Below are positions 1 through 5,212 of a stretch of DNA of 5,212 nt, piece after piece (position 1 is the first letter of the stretch; each line of letters begins with the position of its first letter). A program made the position numbers and the translations under genes. This stretch comes from Aquifex aeolicus. GTDB taxonomy: Bacteria > Aquificota > Aquificia > Aquificales > Aquificaceae. The stretch spans positions 1-5,212 of the forward strand of contig DQVZ01000253.1 of the NCBI GenBank assembly GCA_015661465.1, read 5' to 3'. The notes beneath the pieces are model-generated. The model was given only the letters and a program-made list of their open reading frames with translations. It was not told the DNA's origin and searched no databases.

Positions 1-446
1 ACACCTTCAGCGGTGAGCAATCCCTCAATGCCGAGTTCATTATTTCCAAAGATAATTAAAGTATCCTCCGCTACAGCGAGAGCGCTCGCTGCTGCAGCTG
101 CATTGGTGGTATCTATAGGCAGATTAAACTGTCTCCAATGTTGTAGGTCCCTCCAAGATATTACAAATTCCTTGTACAAAGTGGGTATCGGGACGTGTTT
201 TCTTATCCCCGTCCTTATCGGCTCACAAACTTCATACTCTTGTCCGGGCCTTATCTCACAAATTCCCGGTTCAACACCGTAAAGAACGTCGTAGGAAATT
301 ACCTGATGGCCTGCACCTATAGGACCCACCACAGGTATAAACCTTCGTCCTATAAGGGTATTTTTTGCTACTTCGTACACAGTCTTATCAATCTGTTCCC
401 ACTCTTCCTCCGTAAGAGGAGCTTGATCCCTTTGGAGAAAGTCCAT
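1..446 (-). CDS. Encapsulin shell protein, family 1 (5' part, runs off left edge)
   Basis: This is the N-terminal 148 codons of an encapsulin, the HK97-fold protein that self-assembles into an icosahedral nanocompartment holding cargo enzymes, often ferritin-like or peroxidase proteins. The frame is open from ATG at 446 to the window edge. The start MDFLQRDQAPLTEEEWEQID closely resembles the Thermotoga maritima encapsulin start as I remember it ([20 protein letters not shown]). Further family matches are GRRFIPVVGPIG (33-44), GIRKHVPIPTL (80-90, matching WGLRKSLPLIEL) and the segment ending FGNNELGIEGLL (133-144). Family members are about 265 residues, so roughly 55% is present. A strong ribosome binding site (AAGGAGGTG, 451-459) lies four bases before the ATG. 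The segment between GPIG and GIRK appears about ten residues longer than in Thermotoga and includes Cys63 and Cys74. The gene starts 29 bases after the priA-like stop, with no terminator between. Such genes are sometimes annotated as linocin-type bacteriocin. The cargo gene is not identifiable in the window. Confidence 0.93.
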   Translation of the reverse strand, partial: MDFLQRDQAPLTEEEWEQIDKTVYEVAKNTLIGRRFIPVVGPIGAGHQVISYDVLYGVEPGICEIRPGQEYEVCEPIRTGIRKHVPIPTLYKEFVISWRDLQHWRQFNLPIDTTNAAAAASALAVAEDTLIIFGNNELGIEGLLTAEG

Positions 447-475
447 AATCCACCTCCTTAAAGTTAAAGTTATTT

Positions 476-2515
476 TCAATCCAAAATAATTTTCATTTTT
501 TCTTTTCTTTTCAACTCTCTTAATTTATTAAGGATACCATTACTACTTTTCGCACTTAGCATATAAATCCATAAATTCCTTTTAGCGTCATAAATCATTC
601 CAAAATTTTCACTCACTTTTTCCTTTAAAATTTTGGAAATATCGTGTTTACTTTCTATAACTACCAATCTGGAAAAAGGAGGAAGGTTATTTCTTTCTCT
701 ATCTTTGAGCTCCTTTTCGTAGAGGGCTTCTAAGTTTTTTCGTCTTAAGATTTCCTTTTCATCTTTGGAAAGTAGGCCTGTTTGAATCAATAAAGTTTTT
801 TTTGCAACACGTAAAGCCAAGGCTATTAGACTTATAAACTTTTCTTTGGATTTATAACTCGGGACAGAAAGCACACTATCTGCATTAAGTATGATTACGT
901 GTTCCCAGCTTTCTTTCCAACTCGGAAAAGTTGTAAAACTGAAATTATCCCTTTTCCCGAAAAGCCTTTCTATAGTTTCCTTTGCCCTTTCTATACCGAA
1001 ACCCATTTCTTCTAATCTATTTCCACAACTTGGGCACAACTTCTCCTGAGTTCTGTAATGACTTTTTTTATTGGAACAGAAGATTAACTCCTTTTCCTTA
1101 CTGTAGGTTAAAAATGTTCCGCATTCCGGACATTCCGCTACACTTTCACACCTCGGGCAGTATAGATAGCTATACCCTTGCTTTAAAACTACGAATAGAA
1201 CCTTGTCCTCTTTAATACTTTTAAGAAAATTGAAGGTATCTTCCGTAATGATTTCGTTTTTTCTTTCTACGATATGAACGTTAGGTTTGAATTTTTCTTC
1301 TTCTTTTCTGAAGAGCTTTTTTCCGAGCAAGTAGAAACTCTCTAAGGTGTAATAAGGTGTAGCGAAGATAAGTTCTGCACCTGTTTTTTTTGAAAGGATA
1401 TAAGCTACTCTTCTCAGGTCTATGTTGTTTACCGGAAAACGTGTATTTGACAACTCGTTGAAGAAAATGATGCTTTCTAAATCCATAACAGGTAGAAGAA
1501 CAGCCTTAAAACTTCCCAAAAATACATAACCTTTTTCATAAGCTTTAAACCAGTTTTTGTAAAGCTTTTTTGAGGAAATTCGAGAACTTATCTCGATTAT
1601 CCTATCTCCCAGTTCACCACTCAAGTGAGAAATTAAGCTGAAGAGTTCATCCCTATTCGGTACAAGAATTAAAGTATTTTTACCTGTTGCTGCATTTTTT
1701 TCTGCTATTTTTAAAACTCTTTCTAAAACAAATTCAAAGGAGCCGCTTATTATTTCATTCCCTTTTTTTCTTACAAGTATCTTCCTCTTATGACTTATTG
1801 AAAAATTTTTTGTATAGATATTGTATTCTTTCTCCTTTTTCAGTATACCTCTCCTTACTAAATCGTTTATATGGGAAATTTTAAACCCTCTCTTTATCAT
1901 CTCCTCTTTAGTAGCAAAAGGGTTTTCGTAAAGATAGAGTATAAGTTCCTTTTTTTCTTCGGATCTTACTTTGTTTAAAGCCTTTTCAAGAGGAAGGTTT
2001 AGTTTGAATATTTCCTCTTCAATTTTCGGAATAATCCACTCTTTTTTCTTAATTAGAATTTTATGTTCCAATAGAAGTCTCAGGTGACTTGAGGAAAATC
2101 TTTTTTTCAGCAACTCATATCTTACTTTCTTTTTCTTTTTTAAGTATTCAACTATTTCTAAGGACTTCCTATCAAGACCTTTAAAGCTTCTAGGAGCTAA
2201 GGAAACAACCTCTTCTTCGTACCAATCAAATATAGAGGGAATAAAGTCCCAAAGAATTTTTCCGAGAGGTTCAAGATAATGATAAGCTAAATCTTTCACC
2301 AATTCTATAGAGCGAGGAAGAACAAGAGGAAGCTTATCGGGAAAAGATATAATCTCCCCTTGCGGTTTACCTTCCCCGCTTCCTACAACTATTCCAGTAA
2401 GTCCTTTACCGTCTTTTGTCCTAAATAAAACTCTATAACCTACCGGATTTTGAACGTTTTCTTCCCATTTTAGTAAGCGATACTGTCCATTAGCAAGTAC
2501 TGCCTTAATAAACAC
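476..2515 (-). CDS. priA: PriA-like primosomal protein N' lacking helicase motifs
   Basis: PriA recognises stalled replication forks and reloads the replicative helicase. The order of parts fits PriA: an N-terminal 3'-DNA-binding barrel (about 1-60), the diagnostic LAYHYLEPLGKILWDFIP (76-93), winged-helix-like segments (about 116-161 and 186-231), a remnant helicase core, a zinc-binding region with CPRC (453), CPEC (462), C480 and CPSC (494), then GFGIERAKETIERLF (505-519), and a C-terminal domain with LYEKELKDRERNNLPPFSRL (598-617). The ATPase motifs are missing. Where Walker A (GSGKT) should precede GKNTLILVPN (279-288) there is only ISGSFEF (256-262). DEEH is replaced by FNEL (352-355), and the GTQMLAKG and QVAGRAGR motifs are absent, with that stretch about 30 residues shorter than in E. 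coli. The total of 679 residues is slightly short for PriA (about 730). The start is GTG at 2515, 12 bases after the upstream stop, with no Shine-Dalgarno sequence, so translation is probably coupled. The family call is firm; loss of ATPase activity is inferred from motifs. Confidence 0.87.
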   Translation of the reverse strand: MFIKAVLANGQYRLLKWEENVQNPVGYRVLFRTKDGKGLTGIVVGSGEGKPQGEIISFPDKLPLVLPRSIELVKDLAYHYLEPLGKILWDFIPSIFDWYEEEVVSLAPRSFKGLDRKSLEIVEYLKKKKKVRYELLKKRFSSSHLRLLLEHKILIKKKEWIIPKIEEEIFKLNLPLEKALNKVRSEEKKELILYLYENPFATKEEMIKRGFKISHINDLVRRGILKKEKEYNIYTKNFSISHKRKILVRKKGNEIISGSFEFVLERVLKIAEKNAATGKNTLILVPNRDELFSLISHLSGELGDRIIEISSRISSKKLYKNWFKAYEKGYVFLGSFKAVLLPVMDLESIIFFNELSNTRFPVNNIDLRRVAYILSKKTGAELIFATPYYTLESFYLLGKKLFRKEEEKFKPNVHIVERKNEIITEDTFNFLKSIKEDKVLFVVLKQGYSYLYCPRCESVAECPECGTFLTYSKEKELIFCSNKKSHYRTQEKLCPSCGNRLEEMGFGIERAKETIERLFGKRDNFSFTTFPSWKESWEHVIILNADSVLSVPSYKSKEKFISLIALALRVAKKTLLIQTGLLSKDEKEILRRKNLEALYEKELKDRERNNLPPFSRLVVIESKHDISKILKEKVSENFGMIYDAKRNLWIYMLSAKSSNGILNKLRELKRKEKMKIILD

Positions 2516-2527
2516 TAATTTTTAAAT

Positions 2528-2962
2528 TTAGGCTTTTAAAGCATTTAAAACCTTTGTATCAAGTTCAGTCATCTTCAAAACGTTCCCTGTGTGTGCAAAA
2601 GGAATAATTCCCGTAATAGTCGCTCCCGGGAAAAGTGCATTCTCCACAGTATCTATGGACATTTCAAATACGGATACAGGGAAAGGTATATCATCAATTT
2701 TCTCGCGGATTTCTTTTGCTGTACCGTAACAACTTAAAGCTTTGTCGGGAGCAAATATCTGAATTGCAACTCTTCCTGTTTGCCTTATATTCTCTGCAGT
2801 TTTTGCCTTTGAGCTTATAGCGATTCTTAAAGTCCTCTCATCCGTAGGATATACCCAAGTTATAAAAGTGATGTGAATATTCCCGTTGTTATCAACTGTA
2901 GAAATTACTACGGGAAAAACATTTAAATCCCTCATCAAATCTATTAAATCCCTAGGTAGCAT
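2528..2962 (-). CDS. Pyridoxamine 5'-phosphate oxidase-like FMN-binding split-barrel protein
   Basis: This is a 144-residue, probably cytoplasmic protein with no signal peptide or membrane segment. It resembles the small flavin-binding split-barrel proteins related to pyridoxamine-phosphate oxidase: FPVVISTVDNNGNIHIT (16-32) is the usual first beta hairpin, LRIAISSKAKTAENIRQTG (45-63) matches the 'S.KTA.NI...G.V' phosphate-binding segment of FMN, and VAIQIFAPDKALSCYGTAKE (65-84) matches the following strands that end in a G.A motif. Members bind FMN or related cofactors (haem or F420 in some) and many have unknown substrates; this one is too short and too generic to be a true PdxH. The ATG at 2962 has a good ribosome binding site (AGGAGG) about seven bases upstream. 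It is the first gene of the minus-strand string leading to the priA-like and encapsulin genes. A flavin reductase role is possible but not shown. The C-terminus (TKVLNALKA) does not look like a known encapsulin cargo-loading peptide. Confidence 0.72.
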   Translation of the reverse strand: MLPRDLIDLMRDLNVFPVVISTVDNNGNIHITFITWVYPTDERTLRIAISSKAKTAENIRQTGRVAIQIFAPDKALSCYGTAKEIREKIDDIPFPVSVFEMSIDTVENALFPGATITGIIPFAHTGNVLKMTELDTKVLNALKA

Positions 2963-3021
2963 TTTTTACCTCCTCTATTTAAATTCTTTGAACTTTATAT
3001 TTTAGCCCCTCCCTAAAAGGT

Positions 3022-3050
3022 TTGCCCTTCCTATGCATCAGATATATAAT
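3022..3050 (+). promoter_or_regulatory. Predicted sigma-70-type promoter of ino1
   Basis: TTGCCC (3022-3027) and a perfect TATAAT (3045-3050) are separated by 17 bases, the optimal spacing. Transcription would start near 3057, giving a leader of about 60 bases before the ino1 ATG. A second TATAAT (3053-3058) lies just downstream but is poorly spaced from any -35 element. The region is AT-rich, so chance -10 matches are expected; the spacing and position are what support this call. Confidence 0.55.
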
Positions 3051-3062
3051 TTTATAATAGCA

Positions 3063-3077
3063 CAATAAAGATTATTG
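3063..3077. promoter_or_regulatory. Short inverted repeat in the ino1 leader (possible operator)
   Basis: CAATAA and TTATTG form a perfect 6-base dyad with a 3-base centre (AGA). It sits roughly +6 to +20 from the predicted ino1 transcription start and before the ribosome binding site. A related half-site, ATTATTTG, follows at 3083-3090. A repressor bound here would block ino1 transcription. The AT-rich arms form too weak an RNA hairpin to be a terminator, and chance occurrence is quite possible. Confidence 0.28.
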
Positions 3078-3118
3078 AACGCATTATTTGAAAGTAAAAA
3101 ACGGAAGGAGGTGGCAGA

Positions 3119-4228
3119 ATGGCAGAAAAGAGGGTTAGAGTTGCTATTGTGGGAGTTGGTAATTGTGCGAGCTCTCTCATACAGGGTATCTACTACTACA
3201 AAAAGAAGGGTACTGTCGATGTAAGTGGTCTTATGCATGAAGACATAGGCGGTTATAAACCTTGGGATATTGAAATAGTTGCTGCTTGGGATATTGATGC
3301 AAGAAAAGTAGGTAAAGATGTATCGGAAGCGATATTTGCCCCCCCTAACTGTACAGCCGTATTTGAACCGAATGTACCCAACATGGGTGTTAAGGTAAGA
3401 ATGGGTAAGGTTCTCGACGGATTTGCTCCTCATATGAAAGATTACCCTCCTGAAAGAACTTTCCTTTTAGCAGATGAAAAGGAGGATGAATTGGAAGATG
3501 TTGTCGCAGTACTTAAAGAAACACAAGCTGATGTGCTCATCAACTATGTTCCGGTAGGAGCAGAACAAGCTGCAAGATTTTACGCTGAAGCATGTTTAAG
3601 GGCAGGAGTTTCATTTATAAACGCAATGCCTACCTTTATAGTTTCAGACCCAGAATGGGCTAAGAAGTTTGAAGAAGCAGGAATTCCTGTTGTAGGAGAT
3701 GATATAAAGTCTCAAGTTGGAGCTACTATAGTTCACAGAGTATTAACTCAACTCTTCGTAGATAGAGGAGTAAAACTTGACAGAACATATCAGCTCAATT
3801 TCGGTGGAAATACCGACTTCCTAAACATGCTGGCAAGAGAAAGACTTAAGACAAAGAAAAAATCCAAAACAGAAGCTGTAACCTCACTAATTCCCTACGA
3901 ATTAGGTTGGGAAAACGTACATATAGGACCTTCAGACTGGGTACCATGGCTCAACGATAGAAAAATCGCTTATATAAGAATGGAGGGAAGACTCTTTGGA
4001 GATGTACCTATGTATGTAGAACTCAAACTTGACGTTGAAGATTCTCCAAATAGTGCGGGTTCAATGATAGACGCTATAAGATGTGCTAAACTTGCAATGG
4101 ATAGAGGTGTTGCTGGACCTCTCTATTCTATAAGTGCTTATACAATGAAGCATCCTCCTATCCAATATCCTGATTGGCAAGCCAAGAAGATGGTTGAAGA
4201 ATTTATCAGAGGAGAAAGAGAAAGATAA
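3119..4228 (+). CDS. ino1: myo-Inositol-1-phosphate synthase
   Basis: This NAD-dependent enzyme isomerises glucose 6-phosphate to 1L-myo-inositol 1-phosphate, the entry step to inositol compounds. The 369-residue length matches the bacterial/archaeal short type (Mycobacterium tuberculosis Ino1, about 367). The N-terminal Rossmann motif [14 protein letters not shown] (11-24) binds NAD. Other signature segments are [18 protein letters not shown] (192-209), [13 protein letters not shown] (225-237), [10 protein letters not shown] (247-256, with probable active-site lysines), [16 protein letters not shown] (267-282), [10 protein letters not shown] (288-297) and DSPNSAG (308-314). The start is secure: AAGGAGGTGG (3105-3114) lies just upstream of ATG and [14 protein letters not shown] matches the family N-terminus. 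In hyperthermophiles the product feeds di-myo-inositol phosphate, a heat-stress solute, and it can also feed inositol phospholipids. No gene for the next steps (cytidylyltransferase/DIP-phosphate synthase or inositol monophosphatase) is adjacent. It diverges from the flavoprotein gene and converges on mqnA with touching stop codons. Confidence 0.96.
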   Translation: MAEKRVRVAIVGVGNCASSLIQGIYYYKKKGTVDVSGLMHEDIGGYKPWDIEIVAAWDIDARKVGKDVSEAIFAPPNCTAVFEPNVPNMGVKVRMGKVLDGFAPHMKDYPPERTFLLADEKEDELEDVVAVLKETQADVLINYVPVGAEQAARFYAEACLRAGVSFINAMPTFIVSDPEWAKKFEEAGIPVVGDDIKSQVGATIVHRVLTQLFVDRGVKLDRTYQLNFGGNTDFLNMLARERLKTKKKSKTEAVTSLIPYELGWENVHIGPSDWVPWLNDRKIAYIRMEGRLFGDVPMYVELKLDVEDSPNSAGSMIDAIRCAKLAMDRGVAGPLYSISAYTMKHPPIQYPDWQAKKMVEEFIRGERER

Positions 4229-4960
4229 TCACTTTAAAAATTCCAGTTTTGGTTTTCCCTTTCTAAATTTTTTTGAAAGATACTCAAAGAATATATCGAG
4301 GGACCTTAAATGTTCTTCTTTAAGGGAATAATCAATACAGTTGGTAAAATAGAATCTGTATTCTTTGAAGTTATTTATCGCCTCTTTAAAAAAGCTGTTT
4401 AAACTTTCAATTATCTCTTTGTATAGCCTTTTGGAAAAATCTTTATCCGCATCTCTTCTTACCAGAAAAAGGGCAAATACAAATGGAAGTTTATGAAATT
4501 TGTACCATTCTTCACCTAAATCGTAAACATAAGGGTAAACATAAGGATATCTTTCATTTTCCATGGCCTCATCTCCTATTAGTAGTATAGCTTCCGCATC
4601 TGATAATTTTTTTTCTTCTGGAAGAAAGCCAAATTTTTCTTCGAATATGTAATAGAGTAAATACCTTGAAGTTAATGAAGCAGACGTAATATTAACGTTT
4701 TTTATTTCCTCAATAGGCTTATGAGAAAATAGTTTTACCGAACAAACACTTCCTTTTGAAGATATGGAAATATTAGGAAGAATGAGATATTTTTCGGGGA
4801 AAAAAAAGTACTCAACCGATGAAACTATCCCCGCTTGAATTTCACCATCTCTGAGTAGCTTAACTAATTTAGAGGGAACTCCTTCAATTATAGGAAAGGA
4901 TTTTAATTTGTGGAATAACGGTATAGTATTCACATAAGAAACCTTTCCTACCTTGAACAT
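4229..4960 (-). CDS. mqnA: Chorismate dehydratase MqnA (futalosine menaquinone pathway)
   Basis: MqnA removes water from chorismate to give 3-[(1-carboxyvinyl)oxy]benzoate, the first committed step of menaquinone synthesis by the futalosine route. The 243-residue protein has a periplasmic-binding-protein-like fold but no signal peptide, so it is cytoplasmic. Family motifs run in order: KVGKVSYVNTIPL (3-15), AGIVSSVEY (43-51), GSVCSVKLFS (70-79), the TSRYLL region (97-102), LLIGDEA (126-132) and YDLGEEWYKFHKLPFVFA (146-163). The last, DLG..W....LPFVFA, separates MqnA from MqnD. The ATG at 4960 gives the expected MqnA N-terminus, but no Shine-Dalgarno sequence precedes it. The gap from the encoded CCA end of tRNA-fMet is 17 bases, so the gene is probably transcribed from the tRNA promoter and translated from a short leader left after tRNA processing. 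A perfect 12-base tandem duplication inside the gene duplicates PYVY just before the DLG motif. Other mqn genes are not in the window. Confidence 0.93.
   Translation of the reverse strand: MFKVGKVSYVNTIPLFHKLKSFPIIEGVPSKLVKLLRDGEIQAGIVSSVEYFFFPEKYLILPNISISSKGSVCSVKLFSHKPIEEIKNVNITSASLTSRYLLYYIFEEKFGFLPEEKKLSDAEAILLIGDEAMENERYPYVYPYVYDLGEEWYKFHKLPFVFALFLVRRDADKDFSKRLYKEIIESLNSFFKEAINNFKEYRFYFTNCIDYSLKEEHLRSLDIFFEYLSKKFRKGKPKLEFLK
4523..4546. repeat. Perfect 12-base tandem duplication inside mqnA
   Basis: GTAAACATAAGG occurs twice back to back (4523-4534 and 4535-4546) with no mismatch. On the coding strand it adds exactly four codons, producing YPYVYPYVYDLG at about residues 138-149. The unit keeps the frame and abuts the conserved DLG..W motif. 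Identity at every base, including wobble positions, suggests a recent slippage event or selection for the repeat. Confidence 0.9.
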
Positions 4961-4977
4961 CGAAATGAGGATTTTAC

Positions 4978-5054
4978 TGGTTGCGGGGGCGGGATTTGAA
5001 CCCGCGACCTCCGGGTTATGAGCCCGGCGAGCTACCAGGCTGCTCCACCCCGCG
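4978..5054 (-). tRNA. Initiator tRNA-fMet (anticodon CAT)
   Basis: This is a full 77-nucleotide cloverleaf with the 3' CCA encoded (4978-4980). On the minus strand: acceptor CGCGGGG pairs with CCCCGC and leaves C1 opposite A72; D stem GAGC/GCTC; anticodon stem CCGGG/CCCGG around CTCATAA; T stem GCGGG/CCCGC around TTCAAAT. The anticodon occupies 5018-5020. Three features mark it as the initiator and not an elongator: the C1-A72 mismatch that allows formylation and excludes EF-Tu, the three consecutive G-C pairs at the base of the anticodon stem that direct it to the P site, and the A11-U24 pair in the D stem. The sequence is nearly that of E. coli tRNA-fMet with extra G-C pairs in the arms, as expected at high growth temperature. 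No terminator separates it from mqnA. Confidence 0.98.
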
Positions 5055-5067
5055 TTGCCGAAAACTA

Positions 5068-5096
5068 AATATACAATATCCTTGCGGCCATGTCAA
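5068..5096 (-). promoter_or_regulatory. Near-consensus sigma-70 promoter for tRNA-fMet (and probably mqnA)
   Basis: On the minus strand a perfect TTGACA (-35, at 5096-5091) is followed after exactly 17 bases by TATATT (-10, at 5073-5068). The predicted start lies about 7 bases beyond, leaving a leader of roughly 5-10 bases before the mature tRNA 5' end at 5054. A strong, short-leader promoter is typical of stable RNA genes. No other convincing promoter for mqnA exists between tRNA and gene. Confidence 0.78.
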
Positions 5097-5185
5097 GTAG
5101 TAACGGGAGCCTGTTTAAAAAAAGTAGACAACTTGAAAGTAAATATGGTAAAGCAATAAGAATGAAGCTGAAGAGGAACACTTAA
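5090..5185 (+). other. Doubtful short reading frame at the right edge, possibly frame-disrupted
   Basis: An ATG at 5090 opens 31 codons (starting MSSSNGSLFKK) and stops with TAA at 5183-5185. It overlaps the tRNA promoter on the other strand and has no ribosome binding site. In another frame, the stretch from 5152 to the window end stays open and reads as an acidic helix-like segment (NEAEEEHLRELEERLKE from 5161) without a good start. The two pieces would join if one base were gained or lost near 5160. It may be a decayed gene, the start of a gene continuing rightward, or chance. I cannot assign a product. Confidence 0.15.
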
Positions 5186-5212
5186 GAGAACTTGAGGAAA
5201 GATTGAAAGAAC

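Noticed and set aside
74..91. Perfect 7-base inverted repeat (CAGCGAG / CTCGCTG, 4-base centre)
   Set aside because: It falls in the alanine-rich stretch of the encapsulin gene (residues 116-124), where repeated GCN codons easily create such symmetry; there is no T-run or regulatory context.
13..461. Open frames on the plus strand
   Set aside because: They lie opposite the encapsulin coding sequence, lack ribosome binding sites and give translations with no recognisable family; they are shadows of the minus-strand gene.
796..1391. Runs of eight T in priA (796-803 and 1384-1391) as programmed slippage sites
   Set aside because: The frame is intact through both runs and they encode ordinary lysine-rich segments in an AT-rich gene; no alternative frame product is suggested.
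2528..2560. C-terminus of the flavoprotein as an encapsulin cargo-loading peptide
   Set aside because: The end TELDTKVLNALKA lacks the Gly/Ser-Leu-rich pattern of known loading peptides and looks like the final helix of the fold.
2963..3060. Promoter for the minus-strand flavoprotein gene
   Set aside because: Several -10-like AT stretches exist (for example TAAAAT near the gene) but none has a convincing -35 element at proper spacing, so no site is called although one must exist nearby.
3038..3433. 131-codon open frame on the minus strand across the ino1 promoter and start
   Set aside because: It covers the ino1 promoter, ribosome binding site and conserved Rossmann segment on the other strand, and its translation has no family features.
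5117..5140. Minus-strand hairpin plus T-run resembling a terminator upstream of tRNA-fMet
   Set aside because: The stem is only four A/T-rich base pairs (AAGT/ACTT), too weak to call.

Overview
The window reads as a dense stretch of a bacterial chromosome, most likely from a thermophile of the Aquificota (Aquifex/Hydrogenobacter-like). The grounds are indirect: lysine- and glutamate-rich proteins, a myo-inositol-1-phosphate synthase (inositol solutes are typical of hyperthermophiles), the futalosine menaquinone route (mqnA), and an initiator tRNA with very GC-rich stems in moderately AT-rich DNA. The genus is an inference, not something the sequence proves.

Left block, minus strand, read from about 2962 down to 1. 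It holds a small FMN-binding split-barrel (pyridoxamine-phosphate-oxidase-like) protein, then a PriA-type primosomal protein 12 bases later, then, 29 bases later, the first 148 codons of a family 1 encapsulin shell protein that runs off the left edge. The tight spacing and lack of visible terminators suggest one transcript. The PriA-like protein keeps the DNA-binding, zinc and C-terminal parts of PriA but has lost the recognisable ATPase/helicase motifs, so it looks like a natural pseudohelicase. The encapsulin carries an apparent insertion with two cysteines in the E-loop region.

Middle. A 156-base divergent intergenic region (2963-3118) carries a good sigma-70-type promoter for the plus-strand ino1 gene, plus a short dyad just after the predicted transcription start. 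ino1 encodes a full-length myo-inositol-1-phosphate synthase.

Right block, minus strand. An initiator tRNA-fMet gene with an almost consensus promoter is followed after only 17 bases by mqnA (chorismate dehydratase), which has no room for a separate promoter in that gap and no clear ribosome binding site. The stop codons of ino1 and mqnA abut with no base between them. mqnA contains a perfect in-frame 12-base tandem duplication next to a conserved motif. The last ~120 bases contain only a doubtful, possibly frame-disrupted short reading frame.

The main candidates for something new are the pseudohelicase PriA, the flavoprotein-priA-encapsulin gene string, and the tRNA-fMet/mqnA co-transcription unit. 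No CRISPR array, insertion sequence or phage feature is visible.
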